Assembly (NCBI GenBank): GCA_023231425.1
Contig: JALNVI010000031.1
Location: 1-30,784, forward strand
Source: Desulforhopalus sp.
Lineage (GTDB): Bacteria; Desulfobacterota; Desulfobulbia; Desulfobulbales; Desulfocapsaceae
Direction: 5' to 3'
Length of the DNA stretch: 30,784 nt
Of the stretch, positions 16,482 to 24,610 are shown piece after piece. Each line of letters opens with the position of its first letter. Position 1 is the stretch's first letter. The notes beneath the pieces were generated by a model, which saw nothing but the letters and a program-made list of their open reading frames with translations, had not been told where the DNA came from and made no database searches. The translations under genes were made by a program, and so were the position numbers.

Positions 16482-17927
16482 CTATGATTGATGTGGTAAC
16501 AGAACCCAGGTATCTTTACTTCCGCCGCCCTGGGAGGAGTTAACTACAAGCGATCCTTTTTTTAATGCCACTCGGGTCAGGCCACCCGGCTGCACGTAAA
16601 TATCCTTACCAAAGAGGATATAGGGCCGCAGGTCGACATGACGCCCCTCGATGCGATTGCCGACAATGGTTGGCACCCGCGACAGTGAAAGGGTTGGCTG
16701 GGCAATATAATTACGCGGGTTGGCTATAATCAGTTCGGTAAACTGTTCCCGCTCTGCTTTCGTGCTGTGCGGTCCAATCAACATGCCGTAGCCACCGGAC
16801 TCATTGGCGGCTTTAACCACCAGCTCTTCAATGTGGTCAAGAACGTATGCCCGGTCTTTTTCTTCCCGACAAATATAGGTGGGAACGTTGGGTAAAATAG
16901 CCTCTTCACCGGTGTAATATTTTATAATCTCAGGCACATAAGCATAGATAACCTTATCGTCGGCAATGCCGGTACCTGGAGCATTGGCCATGGCAATCCG
17001 ACCTTTTTTGTACACATCCATCAGGCCCTTAACGCCAAGGAGTGAATCCGGTCGGAATACCGAGGGGTCAATAAAATCATCGTCAATACGCCGGTAGAGC
17101 ACATCGATACGCTTCAGGCCCCTGGTGGTCAACATGTGGACAAAACCGTCAGATACCACCAGGTCGCGTCCCTCGACCAACTCCACGCCCATCTGTTGCG
17201 ATAAAAAAGAGTGTTCAAAATAAGCACTGTTGTACATGCCGGGAGTGAGTACGCCAATAGTTGGCGACTGCATCTCATCTGGTGCCAGATATTCCAGCAT
17301 CTCCAGCAATTTTCCAGGATAATCGTCTACCTGCCGCACTCGGGACTTTTCAAAAAGCTGGGGGAAGGTACGCTTTAAGACCTGGCGATTCTCCAGCACG
17401 TACGAAACGCCGGAAGGACAACGCAGATTGTCTTCCAGCACGTAAAAACAACCGTCACCGCCTCGTACCAGATCTGTGCCCGTTACATGGCACCATATTC
17501 CGCGGGGGGGCGTGAAGCCCTCACATTCCTTTCGATATGTCCGGCTGCTGAGAATCAGATCTTCAGGGACAACGTTGTCTTTCAATATCTTTTTGTCGTT
17601 ATAGATATCCTGAATAAATTCATTCAGGGCAAAGATGCGCTGTTTGAGACCGGCTTCAATCTTCTCCCATTCATTACTGGGAATAATGCGCGGGATCAGG
17701 TCAAAGGGAAAAATCTTTTCAGCCCCTTCATCCTTGCCATACACGTTAAAGGTGATGCCCATTTTAAGCAGTAAAGCTTCAGCGGCTTTCTGACGAAGGG
17801 TCAGATCTCCCTCCGGCAGTGAGTTTATCTTCTCCACCAGTAACTCAACTCCGGGTCGGGGAATACCTTTTTCGTCAATCAGCTCATCATAAAAGCCTTC
17901 ATGATCATCATTCCTGAATATTTCCAT
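16482..17927 (-). CDS. Circularly permuted type 2 ATP-grasp protein (DUF404/DUF407)
   Basis: The 481-aa stand-alone amidoligase-like protein has the typical length of the family. Conserved stretches seen are FYVLEDNLRCPSGVSYVLEN, VLTPGMYNSAYFEHSFL, VELVEGRDLVV, VVKAANESGGYGM (Lys372, probable nucleotide contact), HVDLRPYILFG and the end segment NSSQGGGSKDTWVL. ATP-grasp enzymes join a carboxylate to an amine via an acyl phosphate; the substrates here are unknown. The ATG at 17927 with GGAGG 5 nt away is preferred to the adjacent TTG at 17930. It is first in the tight part of the cluster, 10 nt before alpha-E. The gap to the upstream transglutaminase gene contains repeat copy C. Confidence 0.92.
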   Translation of the reverse strand: MEIFRNDDHEGFYDELIDEKGIPRPGVELLVEKINSLPEGDLTLRQKAAEALLLKMGITFNVYGKDEGAEKIFPFDLIPRIIPSNEWEKIEAGLKQRIFALNEFIQDIYNDKKILKDNVVPEDLILSSRTYRKECEGFTPPRGIWCHVTGTDLVRGGDGCFYVLEDNLRCPSGVSYVLENRQVLKRTFPQLFEKSRVRQVDDYPGKLLEMLEYLAPDEMQSPTIGVLTPGMYNSAYFEHSFLSQQMGVELVEGRDLVVSDGFVHMLTTRGLKRIDVLYRRIDDDFIDPSVFRPDSLLGVKGLMDVYKKGRIAMANAPGTGIADDKVIYAYVPEIIKYYTGEEAILPNVPTYICREEKDRAYVLDHIEELVVKAANESGGYGMLIGPHSTKAEREQFTELIIANPRNYIAQPTLSLSRVPTIVGNRIEGRHVDLRPYILFGKDIYVQPGGLTRVALKKGSLVVNSSQGGGSKDTWVLLPHQS

Positions 17928-17965
17928 CAAACCCTCCTTTTTGAAGTGTAATAAACCCTTTAAAA

Positions 17966-18044
17966 TACCTTGAAACAGCTTGTATTTCGGTCACATTCGA
18001 GGGCCAGGAGAATATGGGCGAAAGACTGGTTATTCAAGGGACCC
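17966..18044 (+). repeat. Intergenic inverted-end repeat, copy C (79-bp internal deletion)
   Basis: Left-end sequence (ACCTTGAAACAGCTTGTATT, then GGTCACATTCGAGGGCCAGGAG) is joined directly to right-end sequence (ATGGGCGAAAGACTGGTTAT, then TCAAGGGACCC). The central 100-130 bp present in copies D-G is missing. It occupies most of the 132-bp gap between two genes of the transglutaminase cluster. Confidence 0.85.
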
Positions 18045-18059
18045 TTTATGCTTCACGTG

Positions 18060-18872
18060 CTATTTTATCATTGCCTGCGACTGTTCATCGTCTATTCGTT
18101 CTACACTGACTCTTTGCTGTGTTGGATACGCCGCAGGTCCAAACTGGTTATAAACAGCAACATCTGCAGCGTCACGACCATAACCAAGAACAACATATCC
18201 ACCTTTCACTTCGCGCTGAGTCGCGTCGAAGGTATACCAGCGCCCAGCCAGGTACGCCTCGAACCAGGCGTGCAGATCCATAGGCTGCAGGCCATAAAGA
18301 TAGCCAACAACCATCCGTGCGGGAATGCTCAGACTGCGGCAGAGTGCTATTGCAAGGTGGGAGAGATCACGACAGACGCCCCATTTTCGGGAATTAACTT
18401 CCACCGCTGAGACGGGGCTGTCATCCCCACATGATTCAAAACGGATATTCTTGCGTACCCAGGCGGCTATGGCTGAAACTTGATTGTAACCAGGCAGTTG
18501 TCCCTCCGTAATGGCTGCGGCCATCTGGCCAAAATGTTCTGTCTCGCAATAACGACTGGGAAGCAGGTACAAAAGCACGTCGTCGGGCAGATTTTGGATC
18601 TCGACAAAAGGAGCGTCCTCAGCCCGGTCGACACTGTCGGCCAGGATTACTTCAGCACCGGTATTTATAGAAAAAGTACCTGGTGGGGCTGTCAAGCGTT
18701 GGCAAAGGTTGCCATAAGTATCGGTAAATTCAGATACAGGTCCTCTTGGCATGACGGTGTATTTCTCCCTGACTATCCATTGCTGCGCTCCGCTGCGTGG
18801 TCGCAGCATCAGCACAAATGGCGTCGGCACAGTAATTTCAAACGTTAAATCACACGTTGTATATAAGTGCAT
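18060..18872 (-). CDS. Transglutaminase-like family protein (first gene of cluster)
   Basis: The 270-aa protein is the third transglutaminase homologue in the cluster. It has a short N-terminal beta region followed by the core with Cys167 in WGVCRDLSHLA, His201 in DLHAWFEAY and Asp216 in TFDATQ; the triad is intact. The tail GYGRDAADVA matches the family end. The start at 18872 (MHLYTTCDLTFEI) is chosen over the longer frame from 18926 because family similarity begins there and a GAGAGGGA tract lies immediately upstream. It is on the same strand as the following five genes but separated from them by 132 bp with a repeat copy, so it may or may not share their transcript. A possible sigma70-type promoter lies at 18932-18960. 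Confidence 0.88.
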   Translation of the reverse strand: MHLYTTCDLTFEITVPTPFVLMLRPRSGAQQWIVREKYTVMPRGPVSEFTDTYGNLCQRLTAPPGTFSINTGAEVILADSVDRAEDAPFVEIQNLPDDVLLYLLPSRYCETEHFGQMAAAITEGQLPGYNQVSAIAAWVRKNIRFESCGDDSPVSAVEVNSRKWGVCRDLSHLAIALCRSLSIPARMVVGYLYGLQPMDLHAWFEAYLAGRWYTFDATQREVKGGYVVLGYGRDAADVAVYNQFGPAAYPTQQRVSVERIDDEQSQAMIK

Positions 18873-18931
18873 CTTCCCTCTCCCATGACAGTGTTTCCTT
18901 CGCCAATTCGCGAATGCCGGTAACACACCTG

Positions 18932-18960
18932 TTTATTCGTTATGTGTCGCATTCTTTCAA
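18932..18960 (-). promoter_or_regulatory. Candidate promoter for the transglutaminase cluster
   Basis: Read on the minus strand, TTGAAA (18955-18960) is separated by 17 nt from AATAAA (18932-18937). This is 5/6 and 4/6 to the sigma70 consensus, giving a predicted transcript start near 18925 and a leader of about 50 nt before the ATG at 18872. Confidence 0.35.
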
Positions 18961-19181
18961 CATGTTCCTGTCTTTATTTTCTTGGGCAATAAATATTTAT
19001 AGCAATATTCGTACCAAAAACAAAAGAAGTTGTCACGTCCCTTGTCGCGGCGTATGGTACATCAAATATTTGCAGAGCAGATGTGATTTGTATGCAACTT
19101 TGTGAGTATCTCTTCCCTCAAAGAACAAAAATGTCATTTTTAAAGTACGACCAGGAAGAAAAAATAGTCCGACACTCTTCT

Positions 19182-19391
19182 GGGAACCTTGAAACAGCTT
19201 GTATTTTTGTTCATATGTGAGGCACAGGAGGAACTCAAGTACACGCATATGGCTGATATTTATAGTATTTGTCATTTGAAAATAACGTTAATATGGGAAA
19301 AAGAATCTAAATTCGACAGGCTCCTGGCGCTTGCCCCCGATGATAAATTTTTGACTGTAACGAAGAAAATGGGCGATTATCCAAGGTACCC
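19182..19391 (+). repeat. Intergenic inverted-end repeat, copy D (full length, diverged)
   Basis: The left end GGGAACCTTGAAACAGCTTG and right end GGCGATTATCCAAGGTACCC are present, 210 bp in all. The central part differs from copies E-G: the TCGTTCCTCGC core is poorly kept and reads CTTGCCCCCGATGATAAATT. It lies upstream of the radical SAM operon. Confidence 0.8.
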
Positions 19392-19539
19392 GTAACGGCA
19401 GCTAATCATTACCCTTGAGAAGGTTTCTATTTTGCATCTCTGCGATATAGAGTCCTGGTTGGTGTCGCTCCCGGCAGTTCCTGCAGTCTGTTGATAAATA
19501 TTGACGGGAGGAGTGAACTTTTCTCAAATCCATAAAAAT

Positions 19540-19559
19540 ATGCAGGGTATAGCCTGCAT
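19540..19559. promoter_or_regulatory. Dyad ATGCAGG-N6-CCTGCAT before the radical SAM gene
   Basis: A perfect 7+7 bp inverted repeat with a 6-nt spacer lies 24 nt upstream of the ATG at 19584. It could be an operator or a small hairpin in the leader that affects ribosome access. The regulator is unknown. Confidence 0.45.
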
Positions 19560-19583
19560 GACAATGCGGAAGATATTGAGCGT

Positions 19584-20840
19584 ATGAAAACCTCTGAGAA
19601 ACTCATTATTCTGGCAGGCGCTGCTAAATATGATGCCTCCTGCTCTTCAAGTGGAAGCAATCGAAACAGTGACGGAGACGGTACAGGCAATGCTGCCGAG
19701 AGCGGTATCTGTCATAGCTGGTCTGCGGACGGCAGATGTATATCTTTGCTTAAGATATTGATGAGCAACGATTGTCTGTTCGATTGCAGGTATTGCCTCA
19801 GTCGTCGCTCCAATTCACAGGAACGGGCAACATTCACCTCCGAGGAGATCGCCAGCCTTACCATCAATTTCTATCTGCGAAATTATATAGAAGGTCTGTT
19901 TCTGAGTTCAGCAGTCTACGCATCACCTGATAAGACCATGGCGGATATGATAGAGGTCTGTCGACTCTTAAGGCATAAACATGCATTCAACGGTTATATT
20001 CATCTCAAGATTATCCCCGGCGCTGCCGCTGATCTGGTTCAGCAGGCGGGGTTTCTTGCAGATAGACTGAGCGTCAATATAGAATTTCCCTCTGAAGCAT
20101 CGCTGAAGCGATTGGCTCCGCAAAAATCAAAGATGAGCATACTCGCTCCGATGAAACAGATTGGCGATAACTTTACCGGTTTTCAGCTCGAGCGAAAGAA
20201 GAGCCGAAACAGTCCCGTTTTTTGTCCGGGGGGGCAGAGTACCCAGATGATTATCGGCGCGTCGGGAGAGAGCGATTTTCAGATCCTCAACCTGACGGAA
20301 AGTCTCTATAATAAAATGAGTCTGAAACGGGTCTACTATTCGGCTTATATCGCCGTCAACGAGGGGCTCTATCTTCCTGCGTTGACGACCGCACCTCCTC
20401 TTCTTCGCGAACATCGACTGTATCAGGCCGACTGGCTTCTCAGGTTCTATAAATTTCAGGCCCATGAAATTCTCTCTCCCGCTTTTCCCAACCTTGACGA
20501 TCGTCTCGATCCCAAGGCTGCCTGGGCGCTGCGTAATTTTGATCTCTTTCCCATTGATATCAATCGAGCAAGCTATGAGGAGCTGCTCCGCATCCCCGGT
20601 GTTGGTATTCTTTCAGCCCGGCGTATCATTAAAACCCGCAGGGTTGCTGCCATTCGGGAACAAGATCTCAAGAAAATCGGCCTGGTACTGAAGAGGGCTA
20701 AATATTTTATTACCATTAACGGCAAATATCCGGCGCGATCATCTCTTTCCCATCACCAGCTGGTTGATGCCATGTGCAGGGCAGAGTCACCTGCCGCCCG
20801 AAAACTTTTGCAGAACAGTCGCCAACTGCGGCTCTTTTAG
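19584..20840 (+). CDS. Putative DNA modification/repair radical SAM protein
   Basis: This 418-aa enzyme belongs to the TIGR03916-type family. The N-terminus (EKLIILAGAAKYDASCSSSG) and the following SGICHSWSADGRCISLLKIL are signature segments. The radical SAM cluster motif is CLFDCRYC (Cys64, Cys68, Cys71; C-x3-C-x2-C). The C-terminal third has a helix-hairpin-helix DNA-binding motif, INRASYEELLRIPGVGILSA. The family is predicted to act on DNA, by analogy with spore photoproduct lyase-like enzymes; the reaction has not been established. The stop is 1 nt from the ATG of its usual partner gene, so the two are coupled. The ribosome binding site is weak. Confidence 0.92.
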   Translation: MKTSEKLIILAGAAKYDASCSSSGSNRNSDGDGTGNAAESGICHSWSADGRCISLLKILMSNDCLFDCRYCLSRRSNSQERATFTSEEIASLTINFYLRNYIEGLFLSSAVYASPDKTMADMIEVCRLLRHKHAFNGYIHLKIIPGAAADLVQQAGFLADRLSVNIEFPSEASLKRLAPQKSKMSILAPMKQIGDNFTGFQLERKKSRNSPVFCPGGQSTQMIIGASGESDFQILNLTESLYNKMSLKRVYYSAYIAVNEGLYLPALTTAPPLLREHRLYQADWLLRFYKFQAHEILSPAFPNLDDRLDPKAAWALRNFDLFPIDINRASYEELLRIPGVGILSARRIIKTRRVAAIREQDLKKIGLVLKRAKYFITINGKYPARSSLSHHQLVDAMCRAESPAARKLLQNSRQLRLF

Positions 20841-20841
20841 T

Positions 20842-21618
20842 ATGGACACGACCATATACCTCCATGACGGATCCTTCGAAGGATTGCTGCACGCCGTCGC
20901 AGCAGCGGTTAAGTCAAAAGAGGGAGTTAAAGGCATTTATGCTGAAAATGGCTATTCTCGGCAAATTTTTGATAGACATATACGCATACAGACGGATGGG
21001 CAACAGGCTCTCCGGCTTTTCGATTACCTCAAAAAACTTAAAGGTTCCGCAGCCCGGTATGCGTTGAATGGCTATTTAAGCGATGATCGTGACGTGGGAA
21101 TTCATCTCTACTGGCTGGTAAGGGAATGTCTGGCACGAGGTCCTCAGGCCACAGAATTATACACCCATGATTCTATCCGATATCTCGATAAACTCTCACA
21201 AAAGGTTGGGAAAGAAGCGCACAGGCTTACAGGGCTTATTCGATTCAGAATACTGGAAGATGGTCTGCAGTACGCTCCTTTCGAATCGGATTGTAATGTG
21301 ATCAGCTACTGTGCCCGGCATTTCAGAAAGAGGTTGAAAAATCGGCAGTGGATACTTCACGACATTCGGCGAAATTATGCTCTTTACTGGGACTGTTCTT
21401 CTCTACAGGAGATTGCCATCGAAGACGACTTTACCAAACACGTGCGGCAATACGGTGAACTCCCCGATGCCCGGATAAGCCATGATGAACAGCTTTACCA
21501 GGCACTCTGGAAGTCTTTTCATGCGGCAATTGACAATAAAGACAGAAAAAATATTGAGTTGCAGAGACGACTCATGCCTCGACGTTACTGGAAATATCTG
21601 AGTGAAATGAGGGACTAG
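20842..21618 (+). CDS. DUF4130 / TIGR03915 probable DNA metabolism protein
   Basis: This 258-aa protein starts MDTTIYLHDGSFEGLLHAV and ends with the family hallmark RRYWKYLSEM. It is the constant neighbour of the radical SAM protein in many bacteria, sometimes fused to uracil-DNA glycosylase; here no glycosylase domain is present. The start at 20842 is preferred to the in-frame ATG at 20764 because the latter overlaps the radical SAM gene and adds residues outside the family. It likely works with the preceding enzyme on damaged or modified DNA. A short hairpin (CTGGGT 21626-21631 / ACCCAG 21643-21648) follows the stop. Confidence 0.9.
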   Translation: MDTTIYLHDGSFEGLLHAVAAAVKSKEGVKGIYAENGYSRQIFDRHIRIQTDGQQALRLFDYLKKLKGSAARYALNGYLSDDRDVGIHLYWLVRECLARGPQATELYTHDSIRYLDKLSQKVGKEAHRLTGLIRFRILEDGLQYAPFESDCNVISYCARHFRKRLKNRQWILHDIRRNYALYWDCSSLQEIAIEDDFTKHVRQYGELPDARISHDEQLYQALWKSFHAAIDNKDRKNIELQRRLMPRRYWKYLSEMRD

Positions 21619-22028
21619 CGCACTCCTGGGTACCCTCTCGTCACCCAGCATATCGACAATATTGGTTCCTTGAAACAGCTTGTATTTCGTTCATATTCGA
21701 GGCACAGAAAGAAATTTATTACAGCCATGTTTGATCACGGAGTCTATCGCTTACCTGGGGTATAGCGCTTACCTCGACGTCTCGTTCCTCGCTTTGTCGG
21801 AGGATAAATTTTTTACTGTAGCGAAGAAGATGGGCGAAAGACTGGTTATTCAATGTCGTCTGTACTTATTAACCCGGCGGGCATTGAAGTTTAAATTTAC
21901 AAATCTTTAGCGATCTATTATCAGGAGGTTGGTATCAACTCGAGTGGATCTCCTTCTCCGCCGGATTACTATCCAGTGTTGCTGGCCAGATTTTTCATTG
22001 TGAATGTGCAAAACAAGAAAGGTTGAAA
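21619..22028. other. Intergenic region before mgtE, 410 bp
   Basis: The region contains a weak hairpin right after the DUF4130 gene, repeat copy E, and about 175 bp of A+T-rich sequence before the Mg2+ transporter. I looked for an Mg2+-sensing M-box leader and did not recognise one. No clear promoter could be fixed. Confidence 0.4.
21664..21853 (+). repeat. Intergenic inverted-end repeat, copy E
   Basis: A left end (GGTTCCTTGAAACAGCTTGT) and the conserved core (CGACGTCTCGTTCCTCGCTT) are followed by ATGGGCGAAAGACTGGTTAT and TCAATG. The final GGGTACCC is lost. A short internal duplication (GCTTACCT at 21750 and again at 21769) distinguishes it from the other copies. Confidence 0.85.
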
Positions 22029-23393
22029 ATGGTAAAAAATAATAAATCCCTGGAAATTCTCAGTGAACTCATAGCACAAGAGAAAAATATAGAATTAACA
22101 AAATTCATTGAAACACTCAGCCCCCAGGATACAGCCTGGACCATTTCAAGACTAAGTGAAGATGACAGGCTTCGTCTACTTAGTTTGTTAAGCCCTGGAG
22201 ATGCCGCTGATGCGATAGAAGACATGCCAGAAGCTCAGGCAGCAGATATGGTCGAGGATATGCCGTCTGCACAAGCTACTGCAATATTGGAGGAACTCGC
22301 CAGTGATCATCTCATTGATGTCCTGGGTGAAATGGAGAGCAGTGCCAGTGATGCTATTTTGTCGAATATGGCTCCCAATGACGCCGAAGAAGCAAGGCTC
22401 TTGCTGGCTTATGATAGAAGTTGTGCCGGTGGATTGATGATCTCGGAGTTTCTTGCGTATTCAGCTGACAGTACAATCAGTGATGTTCTGGATGATTTAC
22501 AAAAAAATCGCGAAGAATACGTTGATTACAATGTGCAGTATTTTTATGTGACTGATGAGAGTAAACAGCTGGTGGGTGTCCTTCGCATTCATGATCTTCT
22601 TTTTCCAGCCAGAAACACTAAACTTGCTGAGATCATGCTGAAATCACCTCTTACTGTGTCAGATACGGCTACTCTGAGAGAGTTGAAAGAGTTTTTTGAA
22701 GATCATCATTTATTGGGTGCGCCTGTTGTGAACAGCAAGGGTAAATTCGTGGGTGTGGTTTTGCCCAAAAGTATTGAAGAAGCTGACAACGACCAGCATA
22801 CAAAGTCTTTTTTGCAATTAAGTGGAATTATTGGTGGTGAAGAATTTCGAACGATGCCTTTGCTCTCACGCTCGGGACGTCGCTTGTCATGGCTAAGCCT
22901 GAATATTGTACTCAATATAATCGCTGCCAGTGTTATTGCTCTCTACCAGGATACTCTTGCAGCAGTTATTACATTAGCTGTATTTTTACCAATGGTGAGT
23001 GACATGAGTGGTTGTTCTGGTAACCAGGCCGTAGCGGTTTCCATGCGTGAGCTTTCTCTTGGTCTGGTTCGGCCAAAGGAGCTGCTTTGGGTGCTGGGCA
23101 AAGAAGCCAGGATTGGAATAATTAACGGTTTGGTGCTTGGGATGTTGCTTGGCGGAGTTGCCTTTTTATGGAAAGGAAACCCCTGGCTTGGACTTGTTGT
23201 TGGTGGAGCCCTGGCTGCAAATACACTCGTTTCTGTCAGTCTTGGCGGAATGTTACCCCTGATTTTGAAAAGGTTCAAACTCGACCCGGCTCTTGTTTCA
23301 GGCCCGCTCCTGACCACTGTCACAGATATGTGCGGCTTTTTCTTCGTCTTGAGTTTTGCCAGTGTTGTTTTGTCAAAATTAGGAGGAATGTGA
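22029..23393 (+). CDS. mgtE: Magnesium transporter MgtE
   Basis: The 454-aa protein has the full MgtE architecture. It starts with an N-terminal helical superhelix (about 1-130; repeated DAADAIEDMP/ADMVEDMP units), followed by two CBS domains (about 135-255, including VGVLRIHDLLFP and LGAPVVNSKGKFVGVV). The C-terminal membrane domain has about five spans (290-452), including PMVSDMSGCSGNQAVAVSMR, the conserved pore-region segment. It is an inner-membrane Mg2+ channel gated by Mg2+ binding to the N and CBS domains. The ATG at 22029 with AAAGG nearby is preferred to the TTG at 22023. It is monocistronic; a 14-bp perfect hairpin follows the stop at once. Confidence 0.93.
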   Translation: MVKNNKSLEILSELIAQEKNIELTKFIETLSPQDTAWTISRLSEDDRLRLLSLLSPGDAADAIEDMPEAQAADMVEDMPSAQATAILEELASDHLIDVLGEMESSASDAILSNMAPNDAEEARLLLAYDRSCAGGLMISEFLAYSADSTISDVLDDLQKNREEYVDYNVQYFYVTDESKQLVGVLRIHDLLFPARNTKLAEIMLKSPLTVSDTATLRELKEFFEDHHLLGAPVVNSKGKFVGVVLPKSIEEADNDQHTKSFLQLSGIIGGEEFRTMPLLSRSGRRLSWLSLNIVLNIIAASVIALYQDTLAAVITLAVFLPMVSDMSGCSGNQAVAVSMRELSLGLVRPKELLWVLGKEARIGIINGLVLGMLLGGVAFLWKGNPWLGLVVGGALAANTLVSVSLGGMLPLILKRFKLDPALVSGPLLTTVTDMCGFFFVLSFASVVLSKLGGM

Positions 23394-23395
23394 AT

Positions 23396-23440
23396 ATTGT
23401 GAGGTGATTACAGTGTTAGTTTCTGCAATCACCTCACAAT
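23396..23440. terminator. Strong hairpin between convergent mgtE and hydrolase genes
   Basis: ATTGTGAGGTGATT (23396-23409) and AATCACCTCACAAT (23427-23440) are perfect 14-bp inverted repeats beginning 3 nt after the mgtE stop. CAG/CTG inside the loop can extend the stem. There is no T-run on either side, so intrinsic termination is unproven; transcript-end protection or a REP-like role is possible. Confidence 0.45.
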
Positions 23441-23530
23441 TCCAGCTGTCAGCTCGGATTTCTCATCTCTCAGGCCCCGCACTCTCATAGAGTTGCGTCA
23501 TGAGAAACAATGTCCCTGGAGAAATTCGAG

Positions 23531-24610
23531 TTATTCCTCAGGTGGTTCGGTTAAAAGAACACTTGAGCCTAATTCTTCCATAACCTGTTGCTCAAGGCCA
23601 TCTTCTTTTGCTCGCAATTTTTCGAATTTATCAGGGCTGTATTTTCTCGGTAATTTGCCGAGGTTGCAAATAGGTTCCCCTGGACTGATGGAGGGCAGGC
23701 TTGTCATCCCCATCACGACACCATTGAATGGTGCATGAATGGTACTTTGTCCCTCTCCAATAATGGTTGTATTTGTCGCAAGAGGTTGATCTTGTTCTAC
23801 GATATCACCGGGTTTAATATGGAAATCGAGAAATCCACCTTGATCTGCTCTGATCCATTTCGATTTCTCAATGACTATTTGATAGGGAGGTCTTTCTATT
23901 TCAGTGTTCAGCATTTTGAGTTCGATCAGTACATTTTTTATTCCACGAACTGCCGTTTCTACAATGCCAGGTTCTACTTTCCAAACCTCCCCACCTTCCA
24001 TTATGATAGTTGGGCACCCGGCAGCAGAGGCTTCCCGGCGGAATGAATTTTTAGGTCCCTTTCCGTTAATTATGATCTCTGAACCAAATGCTTCAGCAAT
24101 TCTGCGAACTTCAGGATTATCCAGGTCGGCTCGAACTGTAGGGTAATTTGTCCGTCGGACTGATGCAGTATGTAAATCGATGCCATAATCACACCGCGTT
24201 ACGATCTCGTTAAAAATTGTAAATGCCATTCGACCGGCAAGACTGCCATCGGGAGAACCAGGAAACGAACGGTTCAAATCGCGACGATCCGGCAGGTAGC
24301 GGGAGTGTCGTTCAAAGGCAGGTAAATTCAGAACCGGAATTAATACAATTGTCCCTTTCAATAACTGAAATTTATCATCCTGGATCAATTGACGAACTGC
24401 TCCACAACCATTAATTTCATCACCGTGTAAAGCGGCTGTAACAAAAACGACAGGACCCTCTTCGATTGCACGACGAATGTGAATCTGTATTTCAACATTC
24501 ATACTGCTATAACTTTCGCCTATAGTAAGATGAACATTGCGAGCTTCACCTGGTGCTATTTTTTTACCAAACCAATCAGAAATTGATTTTTTAGGCCCTG
24601 GTTTACTCAT
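23531..24610 (-). CDS. Succinylglutamate desuccinylase/aspartoacylase family zinc hydrolase
   Basis: This 359-aa M14-like metallohydrolase has zinc ligands visible as His62 and Glu65 in ALHGDEINGCGA and His147 in GIDLHTAS. The substrate-binding segment DRRDLNRSFPG and a likely catalytic Glu (about 205, IIMEGGE) are also present. The last 90 residues resemble the lipoyl/biotinyl-like barrel of this family (IHAPFNGVVMGM). Family members remove acyl groups from amino acids by amide hydrolysis. As the partner of a RimK-type ligase here it could trim or recycle the ligase product, which is an inference. Its ATG overlaps the ligase stop by 8 nt. Last gene of the operon. Confidence 0.9.
   Translation of the reverse strand: MSKPGPKKSISDWFGKKIAPGEARNVHLTIGESYSSMNVEIQIHIRRAIEEGPVVFVTAALHGDEINGCGAVRQLIQDDKFQLLKGTIVLIPVLNLPAFERHSRYLPDRRDLNRSFPGSPDGSLAGRMAFTIFNEIVTRCDYGIDLHTASVRRTNYPTVRADLDNPEVRRIAEAFGSEIIINGKGPKNSFRREASAAGCPTIIMEGGEVWKVEPGIVETAVRGIKNVLIELKMLNTEIERPPYQIVIEKSKWIRADQGGFLDFHIKPGDIVEQDQPLATNTTIIGEGQSTIHAPFNGVVMGMTSLPSISPGEPICNLGKLPRKYSPDKFEKLRAKEDGLEQQVMEELGSSVLLTEPPEE

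Larger units (their letters stand above)
18873..19583. other. Divergent intergenic region, 711 bp
   Basis: The region separates the transglutaminase cluster (-) from the radical SAM operon (+). It holds a candidate minus-strand promoter (18932-18960), repeat copy D (19182-19391) and a dyad just before the radical SAM gene (19540-19559). The rest is A+T-rich with no supportable gene. Confidence 0.5.

Noticed and set aside
21854..22028. Mg2+-sensing M-box riboswitch before mgtE
   Set aside because: The conserved M-box core was not recognised in the leader sequence.
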